64,000 nucleotides of DNA from Skeletonema tropicum. Its lineage: Eukaryota; Bacillariophyta; Thalassiosirophyceae; Thalassiosirales; Thalassiosiraceae. The stretch covers positions 124,001 through 188,000 of the forward strand of contig CM074132.1 of assembly GCA_037178625.1 (NCBI GenBank), written 5' to 3'. The notes beneath the pieces are model-generated. The model had not been told where the DNA came from. It saw only the letters and a program-made list of their open reading frames with translations, and did no database searches. Below are positions 35,301-44,417 of this stretch, piece after piece. The stretch's first letter is position 1, and every line of letters starts with the position of its first letter. Made by a program: the position numbers and the translations under genes.

Positions 35301-37002
35301 CTTCGTCTATAGAATCAAGTTTGATGTTTGCTGATGGAATAGCGTCCTCTTTTACTCCGCCGTCGACCTCTCCTTTCCGGTAACATCCTAAGAAGAAAAA
35401 ATGCACATCCTGCGAGTTGAGGCCGCCACCAAGTAAGAGCTGGTTCACAGCTGCGATAGATGCTGAATCTGCCCACTGCAAGTCATCAAGGAATAAAGTT
35501 ACAGGGGCGGCAAATGAATTGGATATCACTTGCACAAATTCACATAGCAGCATTTGAAGTCGCTTCTGGGCGTTGACGTTGTCTTCATCCTGATTACAGC
35601 CAGTTCCTTCCAACCCTAGAAGGATTGCCAACGTGGGTATAAGCTTGGTCAAGTAATATGCATCCCTTCCAAGTATGCGACGCACCTGATGGACCAATTT
35701 CTGCCTCACTGAAGCAAGGGTCCGATCGCGTACCAGATAATCGCAGAAATGATTGAAAGCCGTCGCCAATGCACTGAATGGTTTGCCCTGTTGCAGTTGA
35801 TCAAACTTTCCAGAAAGAAAGATTCCTCTGTTTGAAATCACATACTTCCCTACTTCAACCGCCAAAAATGACTTGCCCGTTCCTGATTTGCCAGATATTA
35901 CTACCGACTCGCTTTCACCAACCGCTGACCGCCGGTAGGCATCGATAATAGTGGACAGCTCGGCTTTTCTACCGTAGAGAGTGCCATCGAATTTCAATCC
36001 AGTCGTTGATAAACTCCCCATATCCTGATCGTAGAGATAGATCGAAGGTTTATCAAGCATGAGCCGTAAATCATCCCTCACATCTGACATAGATCGATAC
36101 ACATCCTCTCCACCGTGTCTGTCATTTGCTACATCCAACATATTGAAAATCAAATCACACAGAGATATCGGAACTCCCTTATCTTTCAGTGTCTCCACCG
36201 ACATCGCATACATAATGTTCTTATTACTTGCCAATTCTTTCTTTCTTGGATTTTGACCGTGCAGGGACCCCTCAATGTCATTATTTCCCCAAATATCATT
36301 GTACTCATCTTGAAGATTTTCAACCGCGAGAAGATCACCGTTATGAAGATCATCACTTCCGAGAGGATTTTCGCTATTTAGATCATCTTTTGTGAGAAGA
36401 TCACCGCCATGATGATCAACTCCGCTGAGGGCTTCTAGATCAGTTGTCCCGTCACCTTGATCAAATGGGGGTGGATCCAAGCTCTCTAACAATTCATTCG
36501 TCGTCCCAGTTTGAATTTCAGACCCATCGGCAGCGTCAGTTCTACTCCTATCATCTCCTACTACTTGTTTTTGTTCAATCCCAATAGGCCGTTCCCCCCC
36601 AGAGAATAGTTCATAAAAGACAAGCCCGAGTGAATGTATTATTCCGTTATCTCTTGCTCGTCCCGAATCATTATTATCGGTCGTATTGGACAAAAAAGAC
36701 GGCAATATTTCTGCTCGAATGCTATTGCTGTGGTCTTCATTTGTAATGACTGCAATACTATCTATCCAATCTTCCGTGCCCGGCGTAGGCATAAGCGATT
36801 GACAATCACTATCTTCTTCGATTTTGCAAATCTGATCCGCAAGTGAAGCGGCAATTTGCAGAGCTGGAATTATGTAATCATCGGGATTTTCCCCACCTGA
36901 AGGCTGCTGTGTTCCGAATGTTTTCGTCTTGAAGGAAATCCACTCTGAAAGTGGTATGCTCAGGTCAAACGCACTTCCCTTTGTATTACTTTCATTAGAC
37001 AT
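32350..37002 (-). repeat. Right arm of the 4.7-kb inverted duplication
   Basis: Reverse-complement counterpart of 18085-22752, covering ATPase copy 2 and about 450 bp of its 3' flank. The two arms differ by scattered substitutions and small indels, concentrated in the 5' fifth of the gene, where copy 2 resembles copy 3 instead. Confidence 0.9.
32801..37002 (-). CDS. AAA (AAA_16-type) ATPase with TPR-like C-terminal region, copy 2
   Basis: Exons (minus) 37002-33247, 33158-33042 and 32947-32801, phase 0, GT-AG, same structure as copy 1; about 1,339 aa. I chose ATG 37002 (MSNESN) by alignment with copies 1 and 3; an in-frame ATG at 37029 also exists. Walker A GKSGTGKS and Walker B TLFLDDLQWAD are intact, as are the kinase-lobe-like SLGLVFYELFSGGE and the helical C-terminal half. 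The first about 70 residues and the segment DEYNDIWGNNDIE match copy 3 better, while most of the rest matches copy 1. This suggests gene conversion. The copy 1 stop is replaced by TTAGTAAGA, so this copy reads on to TGA at 32801, or GTAAGA could act as a splice donor. Confidence 0.87.
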
Positions 37003-38280
37003 CGGATCGGTCGGGACAACGCAAAACAATAAATATGTGCAGTGCAGGGTTCTGTGAGTGCAAGTTCAAGTTCAACCATGCATTCCCTCAGCGAATACTC
37101 CTAAAAGTGTAGAGTAAAGGGGCAGTCTTTGCGCTCTAACACCACTACGATATATTGTGCCTCGCCTAGTCCAAATTTTGTAGGAATTAGTATGCTCCAA
37201 CGTAATAACCCCATTTTTTTCCGAGAAAGAGATGGTCGTCCATTTTGTGATATTTTGTAGGACAACGAATCGGGCATCCCCGCTGGGCCGCCCGATTTTC
37301 ATCACCAACATTCACCACAACAAAAGTTGCACAACACCATGATGTGACGGCGTCCCCATGCCAACTACTATTAACAAGTCCTTTGTATTGAGAAGCTACG
37401 TCGGCGTTTTTCATAGAGAGCTCCGTTGCAATATTTGTAGTTCAAAAATAAAAAACGCCGACGTAGATATCTGAAAGGAAGACGGGGCATTCACGTGGGC
37501 ATTATCACCCACAACTTCAGCAGTGGCGAGTACGAATCGTCGATGTACTCCATCTTGTCCAAGAGCTCCACACAGATGGCAGAACCATATAAAGATGCAT
37601 TCTTTTAAACTGCCTTTGCATGGAGTATCTCAAATCATCTGTGAATCCTTGAGTTACCGTACTTCTTTAACTCTCCGTGGTCGGCCGATGCGGACTGGTA
37701 CTATCGACACGCTCTACACCCTATACACCCTCCTTTGCAATGAATGTTGCGAAAGTCACAAATGGAGCATCTTCTGTCTCATGTGCCGAAGAATGATGGA
37801 GTGATGAAAGCCTCAAAATATTGCTAAGACATGGCTGACAGGAAACTACGAAATCAAAAGGAATGATTTAGTGAAGTGTGAAGAAGTATTTGAATGGCGT
37901 CGAACGCAGCATGCTTCCTGAGTCAAAAGATTCAGATCAATGATCTTATTTCGTGTCAGCAGATAAAAGCGACGAGGAGAAGTTGTGACGGAGACACTAC
38001 AAATTAATCTTTATCCAACACCCTGTCTCATTCAACAACAAACACCGAACCGCAAAACGTAGACTATTTTATGATGACATCACGAGAACTGATCTTTTTA
38101 TCGAACTATCCTTCGATATAGATAGTGATTTATTGATGCATCGAGTAAATAGATAGGAGGTCATAAATTCGTTAATGTACAATGGCATTGAACGCATGTT
38201 GAAGAGCTGCAATCGTCCGTGCTGCATAGTACAAGGTGGTTTTAATGGTGTCAAGAATATCACATGATGCAAAAAGCCCA
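37003..38280. other. Intergenic; one short foldback
   Basis: No credible gene. A 71-bp foldback at 37396-37466 has perfect 16-bp arms, CTACGTCGGCGTTTTT and its complement, around a 39-bp loop. I found no clear target duplication, so it is either a tiny MITE or a structural element. Confidence 0.5.
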
Positions 38281-38285
38281 GCAAA

Positions 38286-38346
38286 TGATGAAAACCAAAT
38301 AGATATGATCGAGATGGATAATGATGAAAACCAAATAGATATGATC
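38286..38346. repeat. Tandem repeat, 36-bp period
   Basis: GATGAAAACCAAATAGATAT occurs twice, about 36 bp apart (38287 and 38323). It is non-coding as far as I can tell. Confidence 0.75.
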
Positions 38347-38349
38347 AAG

Positions 38350-40928
38350 AATATCCATCGCTATAATGGGAGGAAGATAAAATATTAGTGTCGAATCAAG
38401 CGCGGCGTTGGTATCATCGGATGATATCTTTCCAAAGCAAACATGAAGTACTATGAATTTACAAGTGTTATTTTGGGTGCAAAACATTGTGACGAGACAG
38501 AGAATTCCAACCATCAGGCGGTGTTTTAGATGCGGTCGATGGATTTTAGCATGATTCCTTAACTGCATCGATTAGAGTGCCATCTCGTGCATCTGATGAG
38601 GATACCCGGACAGAGGTTTCATCAGATGATTGGACACTGGGTGTTGGAGCAATACCGGTGAAACGCAACAGAAATGGAAAGGGCAGGGGAAGGCATTTGT
38701 ACAAAAACAAGTGGGACTTCGTGCAAAGAGAAATTAGATGTGTTTACAAACAATTAATGCAGGACACAAACACAAGAATCATTGGCTCGAACATCCATAC
38801 ATAGAGTGCCCGAGCTAAGCAGTAGTAACAACCAGAGTATTTACTTAGGCGCCAATCAACACAAGATATTCTTTTACCATAAGATGGATAATGAAGCATT
38901 AGATGATTATATTGATATTGACACTGATGATATCATCGGGCCATAATAGAGATCAATCGAAGCTGAATTATTGTGTGCAGTGGCATGCATGTGAGTGCGT
39001 TTGCATGTAGTTTCTACTAAAGAATGCAGTTCCCGCAAAATTCTACATAGGCCTACGTAGGAATTAAAAATGTAGCACAGTGACACTACACGAGACGAAT
39101 TTATGCCTTTTTGCACATTTACCTACTTATAACATTACCGGGAATCACTGTACGAATTGTCATTTTGTTGCACATTTCCCCGATGAACGTCTCAGACGGA
39201 TTCGTGTGGCCACACGAGATCTCGTGTGAGATGTGGCCAGCTCACACGAGATTTTGTACAATTTTGTACGGCCACACGAATCTATCAAACACCCCCTATG
39301 CCCTCCCATCATGGCACTTCTACACCCCTAGCTGACCAGCCACCACAACCTCCGGCCACAATGCGTTTGCCTATGTTATGAGCTTCCGTTAGAGCTGCCG
39401 GTCGGCGTTGTAGGTGGGGTATTATTCAAAATATAGCGTTTTGTGTCGAAAATGAGGACATCGATCGAAGCATTTATTATTTATGCACATTAAATGTTGG
39501 GGCGGATAACACAACAAATCAATGGAAGCCGTGGTGTAAATCATGAAATGATATGTAAGGAAGGTATCTGAAACATTGTAGAATTATTGGGCGGTCGTAG
39601 GTCTCATTTGATACGTTATATTAGACCGACTCGCCTGTGCTCGGACGATGCTGCCGACGATGTCATCGTTATATTTAATGGTGTGTTGCCGCTCTGTTAC
39701 TGACACCGCTACCCCCAATGATCAACACAATAATCATCTTTGATTTGCCGCTCAGGCTGGCTCTCAAAAACTGTTTCTACCAAAATTATCCGTGTTATCT
39801 ACCTATTTTGGAGGAGGTGATCATGCTATCCACACATCTGTTGGGTGGTTAATGACGCAATAAAACGGAAAGAGACGATATACCAAGCGAAAGAGTTTGG
39901 ATTTACACTATTGAGAGCGAGGGGGGACAATAGTTTGGTGTCCTCCATCTATATACAAAGAATGTCAGCTCATTATAGTTGAATTGTGTATTGTTGTTCA
40001 GATCAAATAATTCCAAAGAACATGCACAAACTGTCACCCACTCCAATAATGTTAAACACCAACTGATCATATGCGCTTCACCATCATGGAGAATGGCTTC
40101 ATAATGTCATGATGGCTAGATTACTTCGTAAAGAGTATAAATATGCAACAAATTTATCAGCCATACCCTGCAATCACAATCCAAAGAGTTACATTGTTGT
40201 CCTGTATCACCTCAGATCAGCTCATCCACAGTGTTATTTCTCCATATAACGGTTGAAATATCATTGAATAATGAGATATTGTGGCATAGGTGCTGGTATC
40301 ATATTATTTGGGATCATCTAAGACCCTTGCAACATATTGTGGGGTGCCGGTGATGTGCGTTCAGTAGGTAAATAATGAGAGTAATATGGATGACTCCTCA
40401 CCAAAAACATTTGCAACTCCTATAGGATAGTTATATGAAGGATATATGAGGGTAATGACCCATTGGTTGAATGATAACATGGAATAAATGACCCGTATTG
40501 ACCATTTGACGCTCGGTCGAAATACGGAAACGTACTATTTAGTGAGCAATACGTCGTCACACACTTAATATCGGTACAAATTGATGGGACCATTCGATTC
40601 TGCGTTGAAAATTGGTCTAAATACAATATCTTGGGTTTGGTAGACGTAAGGTTGCCGGTGTTAAAGGCATTGTACTTGTGGTATCGATCAGTGCTGTCAT
40701 GGTAAATTGTGATTGTGTGATGAGTCGTTGTGAGAAAAGTGTGACTGTTTAGTATCTTTTTAGGTCCTGCTTAGATGAGTGTTATCTCGTGTGTTCTCTC
40801 TTGTATTCTCGTGTGTACGAGCGTTTCAGAGCGCAGAGACACAATTACGGATTTTTGTGTGATCGTAGAAAAAAATCCGTCTCGTGTGTATGTAGAGCGC
40901 AAAGACAGCCTCTAAGCCAAGTACTTAC
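38350..40928. other. Long gene-poor interval
   Basis: No frame above about 75 codons and no recognised domain. The only structure seen is the nested palindrome at 39.2 kb, listed separately. Confidence 0.5.
39199..39291. repeat. Nested palindromes, about 93 bp
   Basis: Outer inverted repeat GATTCGTGTGGC ... GCCACACGAATC encloses two overlapping perfect palindromes, CGTGTGGCCACACG and CACACGAGATCTCGTGTG. No target duplication was found. It could be a minimal foldback element or a symmetric binding site array. Confidence 0.7.
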
Positions 40929-40931
40929 TTA

Positions 40932-41834
40932 GGCCCCTCCTATTCAAACCGTACGTCCCGTTTTTCACGTCCCGCGTAACGGTCATATTTGATTAGGCGG
41001 GTCGTTTCTGTTACCCCCTCTCCTATTCAATCCAGGTCCGTCCGAAGAGCCCGCTGGGTCATCCCTACGAATTATCATTGACATCGACTGTCGATTTAAC
41101 CAGCCCACCATGGCGTCCATCCGCTGCCTATGCAGGTGGATCATTAGGTACTATGTTATGCTCACTGCTTGCAGTAGGCAGTAGTACTTGCTGTAGTATT
41201 TGTTGTTGCTTTAATAATTATCATAAGACTAGATAGGATAGTACTATATACATAAAATAATACACATAAAAAATCATGCACATCAAATCATATCACATCG
41301 GAGGCTACCGCACTTATCGATGATATTTCGCCGCATTTAATGCACCAATCATCATTTAGATAATTGCAGTTTGATTCGTCTTCCACAGACTTATTGATGT
41401 GTTATTTTATTGTTGTGTCATTATGATTTCATGTACATCTCAATGAAGTGGATTGGCGACTCGTTATTTCAATAATTACGACGTCGACGATGACATTCTA
41501 CCGCAACTGCCTTGCTATAGACATCGCCTATATGTCTTTGCTCCTTATCTCACGAGATATAGATAATATATTGCAAAAGAGTGCTTATTTCATAGCCATT
41601 GCGGATGCCATGGTCATTACATAAAAATTTTTGTGGTGTTGTGCTTCACAGTTTTCCCAGGAATACTGTGATTGAAGGCGGGGCGGGTCGTATCGACGTG
41701 CCCCCAGTGCTGCTTGGTTGGTGGGTACAGACAGACGAACCATGGCCGAACAACCCGCCTTCGACCGTTTATTTTGCCGTTGTGACCGTTAAGCGGGACG
41801 GAGGGCGGGACGTACGGTTTCAATAGGAGGGGCC
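40932..41834. mobile_element. Non-autonomous PIF/Harbinger-like element
   Basis: Termini GGCCCCTCCTATT ... AATAGGAGGGGCC are inverted over roughly 60 bp with mismatches and include CCGTACGTCCCG on both sides. The trinucleotide TTA flanks it at 40929-40931 and 41835-41837. GG-starting TIRs with a TTA/TAA duplication are the hallmark of PIF/Harbinger elements. The 903-bp body has no transposase frame, so it would depend on an autonomous relative. Confidence 0.82.
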
Positions 41835-41846
41835 TTATGCATTCAG

Positions 41847-41964
41847 CACCCTACATAAGGTCTTCTGTCATAACTGGGAGTCCTCTTCAGAAGGACTCTG
41901 CATAACACCTGTGCTGAGTCCTCCAAGTGACTCAGACAGGTGTCTGAAGATCCTATGTAGGGTG
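41847..41964. mobile_element. 118-bp MITE with 9-bp target duplication
   Basis: Starts CACCCTACATAAGGTCTTC and ends GAAGATCCTATGTAGGGTG. TGCATTCAG flanks it at 41838-41846 and 41965-41973. The 9-bp duplication fits a Mutator-like element. Its left duplication abuts the right TTA of the Harbinger-like element. Confidence 0.85.
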
Positions 41965-41986
41965 TGCATTCAGTGCGAATTGATCT

Positions 41987-42222
41987 TAAGCCTTTGGATA
42001 TAGGGGGCTGGCCTACCCCTTATCGGGGGGATTTCCCCCCTATTTTCCTCCCAACGAGAAGGGGGGGACGGTTAGTTAGCTAAACTTCCGTGGTTTCCTT
42101 CTAAATCTAGCCAATATTTGGCTAATATTGACCATTTTCCCCCCATTAAGACAATTTTTCCACCTGCTCAGAACCTTTAATATCGGGGGGCTGCCCCCGC
42201 GCCCCCCTATATCCAAAGGCCT
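41987..42222. mobile_element. 236-bp MITE with 9-bp target duplication
   Basis: Left end AAGCCTTTGGATATAGGGGG and right end CCCCCTATATCCAAAGGCCT form the TIR (one mismatch plus end wobble). AATTGATCT flanks it at 41978-41986 and 42223-42231. The interior is G/C-run rich and non-coding. This is the third element in 1.3 kb. Confidence 0.8.
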
Positions 42223-42490
42223 AATTGATCTGCAAATGAAAATGCACTTCTCGTGAGACATTTGGACAGTACCATATTGAAGATGACCCCTTACTTTCCG
42301 ACACCGTTTCCCAAAGTATATGTATGTAACAGAAATTTTAAAGTACGTCTGGTGGGCCCTCAAGACTCAAGAGGCGACATTTATTCCCACGTGAAAGTTA
42401 GGGTTAGGGTTCGTACAGAAAATTATTATTTGGCGTGTGGCGTGGCTGAACTTGGAAGAACATAAAATCTCTTGGGCTGGTTCTCCAATT
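42223..42490 (+). repeat. Dispersed repeat B, copy 1, interrupted by a LINE fragment
   Basis: Matches 50385-50610 in reverse orientation: TTGAAGATGACCCC, GACACCGTTTCCCAAAGTATAT, TTATTCCCACGTG and AATCTCTTGGGCTGGTTCTC occur in the same order. Between AAGTATAT and TTATTCCC this copy has an extra stretch of about 55 bp (42321-42378) containing TAACAGAAATTTTAAAGTAC, the LINE 3' end. The other copy serves as the empty site. The two preceding MITEs also appear to lie in this repeat. Confidence 0.72.
42321..42378 (-). mobile_element. 5'-truncated LINE 3'-end fragment
   Basis: Matches the LINE 3' UTR terminus (3079-3125) over roughly 40 bp and is absent from the paralogous repeat B copy at about 50.45 kb. 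It is a very short, dead copy. Confidence 0.7.
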
Positions 42491-43008
42491 TACAATAGCT
42501 ACTGATTCGTGATCTTCGATCTTCGCCACGTACGCTACATAGTAAGTACAAAAAAAAAGAAAATTGCACCAATCTCACCGAATGATTTCGCTAACACGCA
42601 CCGCACAAAACACATCCTGACTGAATCTACTGCATCGACCCTCTGGCTATGCCCACCGCAGCCCCCCGGGCAGAAGTTGATAGCACATGTTATTAACTTT
42701 CGAGTAAGCCCCTGGGAGTTATCGTATGGATTATTCGCATTACAGTGGCTGCATGTATGTGCTCATATACGCATGCGTCATACAAAGAATCACTATAATT
42801 ACTAGGTGAAATAGGCCATATTGGACCGATGCTTGCGCTTTATCTACTAGTTATATACCGGTCGACTAATTAATAATTGTATCTGAATGTACTTACTTAC
42901 TCAAGAGATTCTGGATATCAGTTTGGGTTCAACATGTTGATAGGTGCGCTCTATGGCATACTCACATGGTTGTTTCGTATTTTGTGCGGTGTCGCCTCTA
43001 GTTGTGGA

Positions 43009-43038
43009 AAAATCGCACCAAAAAATTTTGGTGCGATT
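43009..43038. repeat. Short perfect hairpin upstream of the 43.2-kb gene
   Basis: AAAATCGCACCAAAA and its reverse complement meet around a 2-base centre, about 140 bp upstream of the start codon at 43177. It could be a symmetric regulatory site or a tiny foldback repeat. Confidence 0.7.
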
Positions 43039-43176
43039 TTCTGAGCGCGGTAGATAGCCCTCAATTCTTGTCTACCGAGCGACCTACTACTACTACTTAT
43101 TCATTGCGATTGCTTGATCGTTAGTGGGAATTTTTAGTGGATGAGATATTGTAGAAGATAATTATATTGTAATACA

Positions 43177-44357
43177 ATGCTGAAGGAGTATGCAGCATTC
43201 TTCCTTCTTCAGTTGTATATACCTTCTTCATCATTTAAATCTTCTTCACGGTCTCCAAAAAATTACGTCTACAACAGATGTAATAAGAACAAGATCAACA
43301 TCATGATGGCCGATGACGGTGCAACTGTGAAAGGAGCACTCGAGAACTTGTTGAGCTACGCTGACGAAGGTGTTGGTAACAACCTAATTTCATACGAGAT
43401 GATAAGAGGTCTCTTGCTAGAGCCAGCAGATCAGTCAAGCTACTTCGAAACATACTCACATCATGACAAAAATTACGTGTCCAACCATCAAGATGAAAAT
43501 CCATCAACTACTGCACTATGTCAACAATTACGGGGTCTCCCAAAGCGACCATTATATAAGGAAATATCTCGTCGTTTGAGAATCATACAACAATACAGTG
43601 AAACAAAGAAAGATGACGAATGCGGGGCACTTACACTTCCCTGCTTCTTGCCAGCGTCACATTTTGATTTGACAGAGAAATGCAGCTTGAATGAACTTAT
43701 ACCTCCTCTACCGCCGATATCGATGGACATAGACGAATGCACTAGATGGATTCAAACTGCAGGACAGGATGGAATATATTCCATATTGGGATGTCGTAGA
43801 ACAATAGGCACAATTCAATTACTATCTCCATCAACAACAACAACAACAACAACACCTTCGTACCTGCTTCCACCTACAATCCCACAACTTCTCGATGCAT
43901 CACGACGACTTTACAAACCCCACACCAAATCCTCTCTCACCGTTGCCGCACGAGCACTTGCCAAACACGCACATAGGGGAGAAGAGCAATTCTTTGGCAT
44001 TCTCAAGGGTGGTGAAGCACAAAAGAATGAACACGCAGATCGAGTCATTCAACGTTTGATTGATGAAGCAATGTGGATGAATATACACTGCTTTGGAGGA
44101 ATTGATGAGTCGAATCCTGTGATGGAAATACGGACGTATGAGGGGTACGGGGCTAGATGGAGTGGGGTGTGGGAAAGTGATGTCTTTTCGCCGGTGGGTG
44201 TTGAATTCCGTGGATTCCTTGAGCCTCAGGTGTGTACTAATGTGAATGTGTTCGACCGACTCTCGTTTGCCCCCCACTTGTTCTCTCTAATTCAAACAAC
44301 CTTCTACCATTGCTTTCATAGATGGAAGGTGGACACGAAAAGCGATGGAGACACTGA
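43177..44357 (+). CDS. Conserved algal protein of unknown function, two exons
   Basis: Exon 1 is 43177-44229 and exon 2 is 44322-44357; the 92-bp intron starts GTGTGT and ends TTTCATAG, phase 0. Splicing replaces a non-conserved read-through tail with MEGGHEKRWRH and a stop. The result ends ...FRGFLEPQMEGGHEKRWRH. I recall the C-terminal block RALAKHAHRGEEQFFGILKGG, EAMWMNIHCFGG and YEGYGARW as strongly conserved in diatom and other algal hypothetical proteins, which supports this model. The N-terminal 40 residues are hydrophobic then basic and may be a targeting signal; a second possible start is the MMADDG methionine near 43303. A threonine run (about 219-225) is low complexity. No enzymatic motif is recognised. 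It converges on the phosphate transporter gene, 60 bp away. Confidence 0.83.
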
Positions 44358-44417
44358 AGTATTATTATTTTACTACTATAGCTTCGCACATTAAGTGAAC
44401 AGAACATCATCTTCTTC

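Noticed and set aside
11020..39070. CCTACGTAGGAATTA at about 11023 (LINE 5' UTR) and 39053
   Set aside because: A 15-bp partly palindromic match with unrelated flanks; too little to call a repeat family.
42397..42411. GTTAGGGTTAGGGTT, telomere-like repeats
   Set aside because: Only about two units, inside repeat B. This is too short to mean an interstitial telomere.
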